From Lojkania enalia (Eukaryota > Ascomycota > Dothideomycetes > Pleosporales), in assembly GCA_010094045.1 (NCBI GenBank), contig ML986622.1, forward strand, positions 186,001 through 250,000: DNA of 64,000 nucleotides. Direction: 5' to 3'. The notes beneath the pieces were generated by a model, which had not been told where the DNA came from, searched no databases, and was given only the letters and a program-made list of their open reading frames with translations. This document shows positions 1 through 11,624 of this stretch, piece by piece. Both the position numbers and the translations under genes were made by a program. Numbering within the stretch: the stretch's first letter is position 1; each line of letters starts with the position of its first letter.

Positions 1-509
1 ATAGAACCAATTACGTATAACGGAGGGTCAGAGGATCAATCACTCGCTAGGCCTTGGAATAGCAATCTACGGGCATGTGAGGTGCTGTCGAACCCAGCGA
101 AACGGTTACTGCATTGGATTGGGGAAAGAGATACGAGGAGACAGCTTTGGTCGCATGGATAGCCGCGGGTTAGCGGCAAGGGACTGTACCATATTAAATG
201 CGTTGTATCTTGGTACGGGAACGGCAAAAGAGCTTTCCGAGGAGCCAAAGCTGGTTGCCACGTTTGTGTCTTCAATTCTATTTGATGGCTAGACGGAATC
301 CTGTGCAACTGTGACATTGCAGAAACGATAATGATAGTGAGGCTACACCTGAATGCAGCGTAACGTTCAAGCAACGTCAGCCATCTTCACTCCCATTGGT
401 GCATCGACAGATAGCGCACGAGCCGAAGGAATATCGTGACTTCGCGTTTGAGCTTGGTCTAAACGTCCTCCACCATTGTCAGCCGCCATCAAATAACCTA
501 GGAAAAACG
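1..509. other. Left edge, no supported gene
   Basis: Short open frames occur on both strands, but none shows a recognisable domain or splice structure. The last part is presumably the upstream region of the MGM101 gene. Confidence 0.4.
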
Positions 510-1508
510 ATGGCTGCGATACCCGCTCGGAGGGCGTTTTCTCTCCTTGTTAATACCTCATCATCCAGAGCCGCTCCAATTGCCTATCGGATAGCCATTC
601 GAACCTTCACATCATCTCCCATCTCCTCCGCATTCGTGCCCAGCAGTGCCCGCGCCACGACTTCAACAACCACTCCTGCTTCAAACCCCGCGATTTCTAC
701 TACCCCGAGAACTACTGCTGCGGCTGCTAAACCAACCCCCTCTATCGCGACCAAGGCTTCCACCCCCGAACGAACCGTAGAACCCAGCGTGTCCCCAGCA
801 AAGGAACCCCCGCCCCCCACTGCGCGCTCGTCATCCCTAGAAACCGCAACCTCCGCCGCTCAAAGCAAACGCTCCCTCACAGATGGATTGTCAGATATGC
901 CCCCCGAAACTGACGGCATGGCCGCCATAGACTGGACGAGATCATTTCACGGTCTCGGCGGCGCTCCCTTCACACCCGAGCAACAGGAAATCCTACTTGC
1001 GCCAATAGACCAGGGTGATGTCGAGGTGAAACCGGATGGACTGTTATATTTGCCGGAGATTAAGTACAGAAGAATATTGAATCGGGCATTTGGGCCTGGG
1101 GGCTGGGGTCTCGCGCCACGAGGAGAGAGCATTGTGACGGGAAAGTTGATTACGCGGGAGTATGGGCTTATTGTGCAGGGGAGGTATGTTGGCACTTGTT
1201 TCAGGCTCTGAATGGGGAGATGGCTAATGCTGTGCAGACTTGTATCCATTGCTCGCGGCGAACAGCAGTACTTTGATCCGGATGGCATTCCCACTGCGAC
1301 GGAGGGCTGCAAGTCGAATGCGCTAATGCGGTGCTGTAAAGATTTGGGCATAGCATCGGAATTGTGGGATCCACGGTTCATCAGGAAGTTTGTGAACGAG
1401 ATGACGAAGGAGGTTTGGGTGGAGCACGTCACGACGAAGAGGAAGAGGAAGGTTGTGCTCAGAAAGGATGATACCGTGAGATATCCGTTCAAGGAGTCGA
1501 AGGCTTAG
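510..1508 (+). CDS. MGM101: Mitochondrial genome maintenance protein MGM101
   Basis: Model join(510..1183,1238..1508), 314 aa. MGM101 is a Rad52-like single-strand-annealing protein that acts in mitochondrial nucleoids in recombinational repair of mtDNA. The first ~140 residues form a basic, Ser/Thr/Pro/Ala-rich leader ([15 protein letters not shown]...), which fits a mitochondrial presequence plus the variable N-terminal region. The conserved core begins near [11 protein letters not shown] and runs through [25 protein letters not shown] and [20 protein letters not shown] to the C-terminal end, all hallmarks of the family. One 54-bp phase-2 intron (GTATGT...CTAAT...CAG) splits an Arg codon; without splicing the frame stops at once. 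An in-frame ATG was chosen at 510 because the upstream in-frame sequence does not look like a leader. The family is well conserved and the assignment is firm; the exact N-terminus is less sure. Confidence 0.93.
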
Positions 1509-1818
1509 GCTCCTGGGGCTTGCAGAGTTTCTCATTTGTATGATTATGTGTATAGAGCCGTGTAATATGTCATAAGCTACCGGTTGGCCGGTCTATACTG
1601 GTGAATATAGACTGTAAGATAAAAGGTCCGAAAGGTACATATCACATGCCACGTCCTTCTTGCTTGTTAATTTGTTACACTCAAATCTGAATATCTATCA
1701 CCAATACATTCCTAAATTTAAGGCGTTTCTAGACTTAGAGGGTTTTGTCTACCTCCGAAATCCATGTCACAACTCCTAAATCCAAAATCGTCAAATATAG
1801 TATTCAAACAAAAAATGA
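1509..1818. other. Convergent 3' region
   Basis: An AT-rich spacer between the 3' ends of two convergent genes. No gene or clear structured element seen. Confidence 0.5.
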
Positions 1819-2960
1819 TTAACGGTCGCCAAGGTCATAGCCGGTCGATCGTCCCTGGCTGTACTCTTTTCCGTAAGCAAGCGGGTCCTCGTCGACTGGT
1901 CTGTGAATTGGTGGCTGGCCGCGCTGCCAGTTCCAAGGCATCCAACCACCGCTTTGTCGCCTATCGAATGCCGGAGGGGTAATAGGATATGGAGGGCGGT
2001 CCGAGCCAATCTCGTCCCGCTCAATCCTGTCGAATTCAGCCTCACTCCTGCTCTTGGACAGCCCACCGCCCTCATATCTGCTGCCGTTGTCCCGCTGTCT
2101 TCGAAGATCGTCTGATTCGCGATCGAAAGCTTGTAGCAAGGAAGCAAGCCGCTCCCTCTGCGCCGCAACATAGCTTAGCCTGTCATCATCGCTTCTAATG
2201 CTCTCTGGGATTAAGGTCGAACTGCGACTTAGCTCCGAGGCTTGCGCGTCTTTGTTCCCGGCGTAGAGTGCGCCGGCTCCGCTAAGTGCTTGAGTGACAA
2301 GGCTGTAAAGGTCGTTGTTTCCACGAGCGGCAGGCATATTGAACCGCGACATGAAAGCCTGCGCATAACTCTGGCCCGCAGTTGGTGGTGGCGGGGCCTG
2401 CCGTGGCGCAAATCCGAGGACATTGACCTTGACCCACTCAATACCCATCTCCAAGTATTGGAGCCCAGAAGAACGCAGCTTATCGTGTGTGTCGGTTATG
2501 AAGTTATCGATTTCGCGCTCATGGTGGTAGAGGAACGGGTCGATGTATTCTTGGTAGAGGAAAGTCGCGCCTTGCGACCCCGGAAGGATGAGGTACAGAT
2601 GGACGAAGAAGCGGAACCAGGCGTAGAATGGCACCCAGGTAAGGATAAAGTCAAATGTATTCTCTATGGTATGGAATAGAGCGAGCGTCACAAAGTACAT
2701 GAGCCATGGGGCCAGGAGCGCGGGATCGGAGGTGTGGAGGGCTTTGTAGGATGCGAAGATGGGGAAGAGGACGGTGGTTGCAACGCTGAAGCGGCTGTTA
2801 GCACCTTGTAACCCAATATAGACCACATACGGAGCGATTGAAAGCTATAGAGGCGCTTGTTCTACATTGCGACAGACTCCAAGTAGCCAAGCTACTATCA
2901 GAGCAGGGTGCGGGGTCGATGATGTACTCACGTCAAACCATCGGCGACGAAGCTGAACAT
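1819..2960 (-). CDS. TB2/DP1/HVA22 family ER membrane protein (Yop1/REEP-like)
   Basis: Model complement(join(1819..2785,2932..2960)), 331 aa. The DP1/Yop1/REEP family inserts hydrophobic hairpins into the ER and stabilises tubule curvature. Exon 1 codes only MFSFVADGLT; a 146-bp intron (GTGAGT...GCTAAC...CAG) follows, and exon 2 continues in phase with VATTVLFPIFASYKALHTSD. The hallmark DP1 block follows: LLAPWLMYFVTLALFHTIEN, an ILTWVPFYAWFRFFVHLYLI hydrophobic pair, and LPGSQGATFLYQEYIDPFL. The C-terminal ~170 residues are polar, with Pro- and Arg-rich stretches and a likely coiled coil (AAQRERLASLLQAFDRESDD). This marks the longer fungal form rather than the ~170-aa Yop1. Family call secure; the tail function is unknown. 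Confidence 0.9.
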
Positions 2961-4218
2961 GTTGGATGTTGAGAGTTTTCAGCTCCTTGTTGGTGTGTAC
3001 TCGGAGGAAGAATGAGGCTCCAGAGGACAAGTGTATAGACCGAAGGTTGTGCGAGGCGCAGGAAGCTGCCTGAGCTGGGCTGTGATGTCGTAGCGTTACT
3101 CATCAATCGGACCTTTTGTGACTATGCCCCGCCTGATCCGGGCTTTGTGCCCGACCAAGAGCGCCGACATGTTGCTTGTATGACGCACGTTGTCTGGCAG
3201 TAGCCAATGCAGTAGATATAGCCATCTGCCCTTCGTATGCACTGCAAACCATCCGCGTGAAGCAAATAATTCTAGGCGGCTCTGCAGTTGGTGAGGCGCA
3301 AGGCCGCTACTTTGGTAATTTCCGCTTTCGGACTGCCGAGGCTCACGCGACCTTTGCCTGTTCCTGAGTTACGGGACGAATGAGATATCCAGCATTGTTG
3401 GAATTTGTTAGGCTTGGGCCCAGGCACTCATTTCTCGAGTTGGCGCTTTTGTCGCTTCGTAGGATTGCCTGTTCCGCCTCATCACGAAGCATAGACAAGA
3501 CTACTAACTTATGCATACGAGAAAGGGAGGAAGAGAAAACCACGTCTATATGCAAACAAGCAGCTCCACTCAAGAGACTGGGAAGTACCCAAGCTTTATG
3601 CATACAGACAGATCCTCGCTCTTGGAAAATACCGTCAATCCTTGCAAGACGCCTTTAGCTTATTAGGACTTAAAATAAACCCGCAGTAGATAGTTCAAGC
3701 TTCCAATTCGAGGATTCTAATCCCTAAACATGATCCATAGCAATTATACTTCTATCATGGTCATACAATTTTGCTCAGATGTTCCAAAGCTTACGCCACA
3801 TCGCAATGTGGTCGTCAAAATGCCCCACATCCAGTTACCGAGCTACCCCTCCGACCGTCGACCTCACCTCTTGATCTCTTATCCACAGCCATCATAGTTC
3901 CAGAGCGGGGTCCCAAATTCCGTTAGACGTTACCCAGTAACAACGATACCGGCATATAGAATAACAAGCAAGGAATGTAGCGTCAGCAGCTATGGGGGAG
4001 CCCAATAGTGGGAGGGTATCCTAGCTCTAGGACCCCTCATCCGTGTCATCCATAGGCCAAGATCACCGTCTGTACATGAACCGCGGAAGGACGCCGTTAC
4101 GGCACAGATTCCTTATTTGTAAGGAATTATTGAGCAGCTAGTACTTATTCTAGCATTGATTGTCCTGTTCTAAACGCTTCTTTCTCTTTCCATCTGGACT
4201 CTGTAGTAGTATCTTCCA
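2961..4218. other. Intergenic, divergent promoters
   Basis: About 1.26 kb between two divergently transcribed genes. Short open frames here lack domains and splice signals. It presumably holds both promoters; no specific site can be named. Confidence 0.5.
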
Positions 4219-5331
4219 ATGGCTCAATCGAAACCTGATATTCCGCCGTTGAAGGACTTGACTATCGACAACATCACCGAGAATGTCATCCGAATAAACT
4301 CACAATGTCGCGACACGCGCCTAAAATACGTCCTCGAGCGCCTGGTCTCGCACATGCACGATTTTGCCCGCGAAACGCGACTGAGCACGCAGGAATGGCA
4401 TGCCGGCATCCAATTCCTAACGGAAGTGGGCAAAAAGTGTACGGATGTGCGACAGGTACATATTCCCCAGCCCTTGTCTCAGGAAGAACGGGCTAATTGG
4501 GAACTGTAGGAGTTTATCCTGTTGTCCGATACTCTAGGTCTCTCGCTTCTTGTTGATAGCATCGACCACCCGAAACCGCCCTCCTCGACTGAAGGGACGG
4601 TCTTAGGTCCTTACCATACGCATGACGCGAAGTCGGAACATCTTGGGCACTCTATTTCCGCCGATCCCGATGGTACGCCGCTGCTCGTTCTCTGCACTGT
4701 GAGAACGACATCCGGGGCGCCCATCCCGAACGTCAAAATCGATGTATGGGAAACAGACTCCAAAGGCGCGTACGACGTGCAGTACGAAAGTTACAGCGGG
4801 GATAACCCAGACGGGCGCGCGGTGTTGAGGTCAGATGAGGAGGGCTTGTTCTGGTTCAAAGCTATTGTGCCGGTTCCGTATAGTATTCCGGACGATGGGC
4901 CGGTGGGAGTGATGCTGAGGAGGTTGGGGAGACATCCGTGGAGACCGAGTCATATGCATTTTATGTTTGAGAAGGAGGGCTTCGATCATCTTATTACGTC
5001 CGTTTGACCCCCTTGTAACATATTATAATTAGAATATGGGACGCTAATTTCTACCAGGGCATTATATCTTCGAGGCGATCCGTACGAAACCAGTGATGCG
5101 GTATTCGGTGTCAAGGAGTCGCTTATTGTGGATCTTGGGACAGTGACACCGGAACAGGCGAAGGAGTATGATATCAAAGAGGGAAGCAAGCTACTGAAAT
5201 ATAACTTCGTACTCGTAACCGATGAGGAGACGAAAATACTTAAAGACAATGAGGCACTGAAAGCTATGAAAGCGCTAGGAAGAGAAGATCTGAAGATAAT
5301 TGAAGGCCTTCCAGTACCAGATGTGGATTAA
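4219..5331 (+). CDS. Intradiol ring-cleavage dioxygenase (catechol/hydroxyquinol 1,2-dioxygenase type)
   Basis: Model join(4219..4455,4510..4997,5058..5331), 332 aa. Non-haem Fe(III) intradiol dioxygenases cleave catechol or hydroxyquinol between the two hydroxyls, feeding aromatic catabolism (beta-ketoadipate or 3-oxoadipate routes). The N-terminal dimerisation helix region (residues ~15-100) is followed by the catalytic beta-sandwich. Expected iron ligands are visible: Tyr in TVLGPYHTHD, Tyr in IVPVPYSIPDDGPVG, and the two His of WRPSHMHFMF. The N-terminal domain plus GRHPWRPSHMHFMF wording is closest to fungal cytosolic hydroxyquinol/catechol 1,2-dioxygenases; there is no signal peptide, so it is not the secreted fungal form. 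Introns of 54 and 60 bp restore the frame exactly; the second donor is GTCCGT, slightly off consensus. The exact substrate cannot be told from sequence. Confidence 0.92.
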
Positions 5332-5616
5332 ACCCTCCTCAGGGAAATATCATTAGATTGTATCTTGACCACTTGGTTCCATGACCAGAATCTATTTCTA
5401 TTTGTTGACTACAACTCCCTCGAATAAGTATTACGGTACTGACTCAGCCCAGACAGCTCAGTAGAGACTAGTCAGTTTCATATCCCTATATATATACCTA
5501 TTGCATGGCTAGATGTCAACTCAGCGCACCATTTCCTCGATTCTCCGTCAGTCCGAAGTCAATAACTCATTACCACCGTGACAACAAACCCCCCACAAGC
5601 TCTCAGCATCCACCAC
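5332..5616. other. Convergent 3' spacer
   Basis: About 285 bp between two convergent stop codons. It includes a TATATATA stretch, but nothing else is evident. Confidence 0.4.
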
Positions 5617-6844
5617 TCAGTCCTCACCCCTTAAAAACCGCTTAACCCTCTCCCCCCACTGCACCCCTCGTTTATACACCATCATGCCCGGCACATTGCC
5701 CCTCCCCAACCCATCAATCGCCTCACAAAGCGGCTCTCCCAACCCCTCATCCCTCACCTCTTTCAACCCATACTGATATGTCTTAAACGCGAACACCAGC
5801 GCCCCACTCCTCGGCAGCCGATGCAGCGTCTGCCTCTCGCACCTCAGCACACACTGCTCAACATCCACCTCCTCCTTCCCCGCTCCGTTCGCAATTTCGT
5901 CTTCAGTCAAATGGTTCCCGTCGAAGGTGAAGAGCCTGCGGTGCGTAGTGATGCTCCAATTATGGCGCTTCACAATCTTGCCGACGGGCAGCGAGGCGAA
6001 GAAGCGGTCCATGCTCATCTCCAGCTTCTGCGCGTAGCCTGGCACCGGCCCGTGGATGTCGGCGAGCTTGAGGTTGAGTTTTGCGGGCGTGGAGAACCCG
6101 CTCGGGAAGCAGGTTATGAAGGCCTCTAGAACGTATTTTCCTTCGTGCTCGGGCTTGTGGGATGGGAGAAGGAAGAGGAAATCGTCGTCTACGTTTTCGC
6201 CGATGAGAGAGAGTGCTTCTGAGGCGGATGATGGGGTTAGTGGGAGGGTGGAGGAGGTGATTTGGTTCTTTAGCCCAGTGGAGGATAGGGTGAAGAGTGT
6301 TGGGAAGCGCTGGGGTAAATATGTTGTTATCATCCACTCGTAGAATTCTAGCGACGCGGGCTCGGCTTTTGGGTTGCAGGCTAGAACATCTTGGGGCTGC
6401 TCGTTCAGGAGCTTTTTTCTGAGTGTAATTCGCTCTCTGTAAGTGTTGTCCATTGCTACAAGGTCGGACATCGTTGTATTTTCGATAGCTGGTTGGATGT
6501 TAATATTTTTATGACGAGGAATGGGTTCTGTGCGTACACATTGTGAGATGATATTTTGACTTGAATGGACGGATTTTGATTGGTTCCGTCTTTTCGAGAT
6601 CAAAATCTTTAAGAGTTTCAATCCGGTAGTATAATTCTTCTGAGTATGTAGCGCCTTTCTTTTTAGATGTGTTTGTTAGAGGGGTCTGAAAATGTCGGAT
6701 CAGAAAGATTACTAGAATTTCTATAGAATATTATCATACCTTTGAAATCTCTCCCTGCCTTATCTTTCTAAAAACATAGAACGCCAAACCAAGCAGTAGA
6801 AACACCCAGGAGTGTGCTAGACGGTTGAGATCCAGTTTTATCAT
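5617..6844 (-). CDS. Haem-dependent oxidative N-demethylase-like protein (DUF3445/HRQ family)
   Basis: Model complement(join(5617..6639,6740..6844)), 375 aa. The HODM alpha-subunit-like family (formerly DUF3445) includes a PAS-like haem protein that oxidatively demethylates small amines; in fungi the substrate is unknown. Family features seen: a LRKKLLNEQPQDVLACNP block, EFYEWMITTYLPQRFPTLF, GPVPGYAQKLEMSMDRFF, the HNWSITTHRRLF block and a CVLRCERQTLHRLPRSGALVF motif. Exon 1 codes a 35-residue leader with one membrane segment (HSWVFLLLGLAFYVF); a 100-bp intron joins it in phase to exon 2. The core from MSDLVAMD (start at 6471) is secure. The membrane leader is inferred from splice sites and from fungal homologues being N-terminally anchored. 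Confidence 0.8.
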
Positions 6845-7217
6845 ATTGCCAGTTGCTATTCTAACACCACTCACGATCAAATCGAAACTCAATAGATTTA
6901 GTTTATCAAGATACACACCCCAAACATCTATAGATATTCAGAAACGCAGTCGACATATAGGGCGTAAGTGTGGATACAGCCACACGCTACAAACGCGCCA
7001 TTCTCTGCACGCCGGGAAAAATTTCCTCATGTAGCCAAGTGTCGCTTAGAAGCGGCATCGCGCACGCGAATGTTGTACCTTTGCCTTGCGATACTATCTG
7101 TAGACCCTGGAAGCCAAAGATTTCAACATACGGCCAATCAATCTGGCCTTTGACTAGATCAGAGCATGGCTCAGTCACCGGTTGCTCGATAATGGTATTA
7201 TAGCCGTCGATTATCCC
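6845..7217. other. Intergenic
   Basis: About 370 bp between the demethylase-like gene and the broken gene at 7218. No further feature seen. Confidence 0.4.
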
Positions 7218-8806
7218 TTAGTATGGCAAGTATCCTGTCCGCTTCATCTTCTCTCTCTCTGAGATTTGCGTAGCGCCCAAGAAATCAAATAAAATGCATA
7301 GCTTCGCTTGACGAGTCATTCGTGAGTTCACAAAGTCTTGTGAAGTCAACCGAAGAGATCGCAAATCGGTGGGCAATCCATATGCCCGGAGTATCCGATC
7401 GACTGAAGACGCTAATACTTTTAGCAAGTCATTACACGTGGATATTCGAGACATACGGTCCATTGTCTTTATTTCCTCAATTGTCCTTGGCACTCTAAAC
7501 TCTTCCGGAAATCTGGCATCGCTACACATTTTGGGCTGCAATTGCCCATATCTGGCAGAGGGTGCGATTTGCCCATTGACAAGCTGAACTGTGAGATTGG
7601 TTCTACAAGGGTTAGTTCGACGAACAAGGTTCACCCCCAATGCGAACCCACTTCCGAACCAATTCGTCTATCTGTTGCTGGTTGCTCATCATTTCAGGCT
7701 CGAATTCGGGCGGCATAAACGTGGAGCCCTGCGATCGATCGCCGAAGGGCCCCATTCCCACTACTCCAATATAATCTGGTCCTTCCATACCTAGCCGATT
7801 AGAGGCAAAGGACATGGATCGAGGGTCTCGAGGATCTATATTAAACAAAGACGTAGGTAGCAATGGGTGCATACCGTCCGGGAAATGCGGTCGAAACGGT
7901 TTGCTTGCTGACATTGCAAAAGCGCAGGGGACTGCTTCACGATTCGTACATTGAAGTAAGTTTCGCGACGATGCTGGAGTAGGTACTGCACTGCTATATA
8001 CTATAGAATACCTCACCGCTCCGAGGGCATAGCAAACAGTAGGAAACACTAATACAAACCTGTCAGGCAATGAAAGACCTTGATGACGAAAAGGGAATTT
8101 CGTGCAGGATCCCGCATGCATCTGACTACTTTTGGCAAGAAATCACCACAACCTCAAATCGGGTAGGCCGGCGATCAGAAGCTTGCCAAATCCAAGGCAC
8201 ATTTCACTGGAGAACAAAGAAATGTAAGTAAGGGTAGTGCGATTCAGTATCCCTGTGCGGGCAGGCTGTGGAATGACTGAGTTGCACAAAAAAGCAAACA
8301 TTCGCCTCGAGAACGATGGAGTCAGTAGGTCATGCAACGATAATGACAGCAAGAAACGCTCTTTCCTGACCGCATGTTTGAGATGGCTTACGTACTGTAG
8401 TGACTGGAGGCGGCTTTATCCTAAGCAATAATGGTCCAATAGACTGCAAGAAGACAATGTCGGTTGAGCTTGTGATAGAGCGCGGAAGCGGTAATATACG
8501 AACGCCATTGAGATAAACAATCGCTTCAATCAAGGCGTCTAGGGCAGCACGGCTTGAAGGCAACAGATATCTCGCTCTAATCTAGTCGAATGGAGTGGTG
8601 CCCACTTGTCTGCTGCAATCATCGAGTTTGAGTTCTGCTGCATCCTCGTCTAGTACAGGAACGTTGAGGTGGTGCGCAGTACGTCGGAAATCTTCCGGTC
8701 AGTCAAGACTGGCAAACATGCCAGGTCTAGGGCACAACATTGGTGTCTCCAGGTCTGCTAATTCCTGTTCACACGATAGGATCACCTCAGCACGATTGTT
8801 GGCCAT
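7218..8806 (-). pseudogene. Multi-exon relic of an unknown fungal gene with two in-frame stops
   Basis: I do not recognise the product. From an ATG at 8806 the frame reads MANNRAEVILSCEQELADLE and on to a TGA at 8699-8701. It continues in the same frame (EDFRRTAHHLNVPVLDEDAA) to a TAG at 8582-8584, then through LPSSRAALDALIEAIVYLNG to a good donor (GTACGT after 8396). Downstream blocks look coding too: MSASKPFRPHFPDGMHPLLP (from 7914) and, after a clean 46-bp intron 7589-7634 (GTGAAC...CTAAC...CAG), VQLVNGQIAPSARYGQLQPK to the stop at 7218. The middle junctions could not be resolved. CAG-to-TAG would be CpA-to-TpA, as in RIP. Only 44 bp separate its apparent start from the next gene's stop, so the 5' end may lie elsewhere. 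It could instead be a functional gene starting at 7914. Confidence 0.45.
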
Positions 8807-8850
8807 TCAGTGTGCAAACACTAATAAACTGAGAAAATAGCTTTTGATGC

Positions 8851-9359
8851 TCATATGCTCAAGGGATTTCCATCGTCCTCCTCCTTTATATGCCGGAATC
8901 GCGGATCCGACGCGTCCGGTTTGACACCCGCAGTAGCTTGTGGAGGGGCATTGCAGCGACGGGATGATATGCTGAATTTTCGGCGATGACCATCTAGGCG
9001 CTCGGTGAGACTAGGGGCCCGGGGGCGTGCCCTACCACGAGCTCGCCCTCCGATGACAGGTATTTCGTGTGTTAGAGAGCGGAACACGTAGAGGATCAGA
9101 TCGTAAACGAGGAGCGCGGCCCAGGGACCGATGATGATCAGGGCAAGAACAAGCTAACGAGTGGGTTTAGCTGGTTGACAGGCTGACAGGCTGAGCGTGG
9201 GGGCGATCATACAAATAGGCGTGTGAGCCACGTCTCCAGGGCGCTGAAGCTCTCGGGAAGAATAGACAGGACGCCCATCGCAGCGATTGGACAGGCGCAT
9301 GCGACTCGAAAAGATGACAGTACCAGCAGGGATGACAAGCGTGTGCGCCGGGCAATCAT
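8851..9359 (-). CDS. Small conserved-looking membrane protein, function unknown
   Basis: Model complement(join(8851..9153,9213..9359)), 149 aa. No function can be assigned. Exon 1 has a hydrophobic stretch (SLLVLSSFRVACACPIAAMG) and an amphipathic segment (SFSALETWLTRLF). Exon 2 starts with a strong transmembrane segment (LVLALIIIGPWAALLVYDLI) followed by a positively charged cytosolic-type tail (GGRARGRARPRAPSLTERLD) that is Arg/Ser/Pro-rich and ends in an acidic stretch (HIKEEDDGNPLSI). The 59-bp intron is textbook (GTATGA...GCTAAAC...TTAG) and phase 0. The start at 9359 is the first in-frame ATG of the exon; an upstream exon cannot be excluded. The positive-inside tail suggests Nout/Cin topology. 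Confidence 0.7.
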
Positions 9360-10072
9360 GCAGATAAAGCGAGGGCTACGATTCAGGACAGACGGTGCAG
9401 AATGGCTGTGGACGGGTAGTGTGGTACGGTGGTGAGATTCAATAGAACGAGTGGTGTTGAGGGAATTCGGCGGAAATCCATAGCCCGGGACCGCACCCCT
9501 GGTCTGACATGCCCTGTCCTTGTAAGCAGCTAAGCCGTTTGAGCCGTAGCGTACCAACACCCTCCAGTGGGGGACCCACGGGCCACTGCGTAGGTACTAT
9601 CATGTGTATGCAAGCTTGGGCCATATGTGAACGTCCCACCACTCCCGCCTTGCTGCATGGTGAGGAGGGCAGGGCAGAGAGGAGCGTCTTTCCTCGGGCG
9701 GTGCGCATGTAAACAGCCTCTCGTGGTTGTACATTTCCGAGCGCAGTAGCCGTGAACATGTTAGCCTAGTAACGAGGCTGTGGCCGTGCGCACAACGTTC
9801 TGTGTTCACTGCGGCCTAAAGCGTCAGGCCGAGTACCTGGAGGACTGCTTCTCGAGCACGGGGTACGCTAAGCTGATGCCTTGAAGCCCTCCCCTCCATA
9901 CCTATTTAGGCCGTTCAGCCGTGCGGCCACACCTTTCTTCCTCACCCTCTCGCTGCAACCATCAACCTTCGGTAGGCTCCTCTTCGCACATAATTCACGC
10001 TATTCCCCTTCTTGTGTAAGTAGGAAGCGCTACTAGTCTCTCTATACCCACCCAACGTGTCGCCAATCTCAC
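9360..10072. other. Divergent intergenic region
   Basis: About 0.7 kb, with pyrimidine-rich tracts just before 10073. Nothing else supported. Confidence 0.4.
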
Positions 10073-11159
10073 ATGGTTTACCTCCCCGCTTCCACTGCCA
10101 TGTCAACACTCGACTTACTCGCGACGGCCGACCGAGGCAATGCAAAGCTTGCCGTCCATTTGTCCAACGGCAATGTTTCATTCATTGGTAGGCTTGACTT
10201 CATCCGCATCAGTGAGAGGTGTCCAATGCTATCTCACACCTTTGCCTACCGAAACGGCTGTTTCCAAGGAGAGCTCGAGGCTCCATCGCTGGGTCCTGTT
10301 CATGGACTTCTTCGTTTCATTAACGCCAGCAACTATCATACATCCGCCGCCGACTCAGATCGGATGTCTCTTTTCTTACACGCGGAAATGTTCACCATGG
10401 GCCAGAACCTAAACTACCATGTTCTGTCGACCTAAGCCCTGGCCAAGTTCAACATGGTCGTCGGCCTCTCGTGCTCTCTACCCCACTCCCCGTTGGACCT
10501 CTGTGAGACCTTGGAGTACATCTACAGCAATCACATCGACAAATCCACCGCTAATAATCCCACCGACAAGAATCCCATCCTCGATACCCTCTTGCATTAT
10601 TGTCTCAATTGTTTTTGCTCTCACAAATTTAACACCAACTTAAAATTTCGCAGTCTAGTATTCGAGATGCTGCAGTTCCACCAGGACCTCTGTCGAACGT
10701 CCATGAATCGAGATTTCCAAGATGAAGGTAAGTTCCTAGGCCCTTATGGCAACGGATTATTTTTTGTTACGGCTAAGCTATTCACAGTTAGCCCCTTGGC
10801 AGGTCCAGGGATATATATGTAGCATGTCTCGCATTTCTAGTCAATAGACGCAGTTTTCCAACCCTCATCAGAGCCAGCCAGCTCTGACATTTTTCTAACG
10901 CTACTAAATAGGAGTAGACGAGCTCATACGTCTGCCGGTTCGTGAGCCAAATCCACATAGTCTACCCATTCCTAACACGATGTCTGCTGAAGAGTTCGAG
11001 GATTCTGACGCCGACTCTGACAGCCACGTATCTTTAGGCGAGGAACCGGTACTAGGCAATGGGGTTGACTTCACAACATACAATGAGAGTAACTCCCCTT
11101 CAAGCTACGAGGCTAGCCCTTCTTCAGGCGGCTTAACACTACCATTTTTACTGAAGTAA
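10073..11159 (+). pseudogene. BTB/POZ-like gene with one internal stop codon
   Basis: Model join(10073..10727,10912..11159), 301 codons including one internal TAA at 10433-10435. The frame is otherwise open from ATG to stop. The pattern follows fungal BTB/POZ proteins: a block like ISERCPMLSHTFAYRNGCFQ, then LEAPSLGPVHGLLRFINASN at the BTB core, then a helical LFLHAEMFTMGQNLNYHVLS segment that in homologues continues without a break into ALAKFN. The TAA sits exactly inside that helix. Exon 2 codes a polar, acidic tail (SAEEFEDSDADSDSHVSLGE). The 184-bp intron has GTAAGT and TAG and restores phase. The BTB core is divergent. If the ancestral codon was CAA the change is C to T; it could also be a sequencing error or a recently dead allele. 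Confidence 0.6.
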
Positions 11160-11624
11160 GATTTCTCGGGAATAATAAAATTCAGGCGCAGATGGCCCGC
11201 CAGCAAAAGGTACACTTGCTTTTCTAATTACCCAGACCGTTTGCGGGGCATGAATCGCACAGGTTCTGCAATGTTATTATGTATGTACAAATACGATGAA
11301 ATTACTGCAAACTTTCTATTCTTCAACTCGCTGTATTAACTGCCAATCGTACACCTGTCTCGACTCCTCATAAATTCTTTCTACCGACAATAATAGAAGG
11401 GTGAGTGCCTAACGCCGTGGGACGGCACGGCAACGGCCATACGTGCACGACGTAAACTTTCTACCTATTCATCCCCATCGTGCGTATGGATTTTCACTTT
11501 TCCGCAGACTATAGCAGAACCGTCGGTACAAAGAGTTTATCCCAGTCAATCATTTTCTATCACATCCAATCGCTTCATAAATTCTACTTTAAATAGCCCA
11601 GATATACCCTCATCCGGTAAACTC
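11160..11624. other. Intergenic
   Basis: About 465 bp of AT-rich sequence; no gene seen. Confidence 0.4.

Noticed and set aside
36..374. Open frames on both strands at the left edge
   Set aside because: No domain, no splice context, and the two strands overlap with equal quality; likely chance.
3176..3658. Short frames in the 2961-4218 gap
   Set aside because: Under 100 codons, no recognisable motif; likely promoter sequence.
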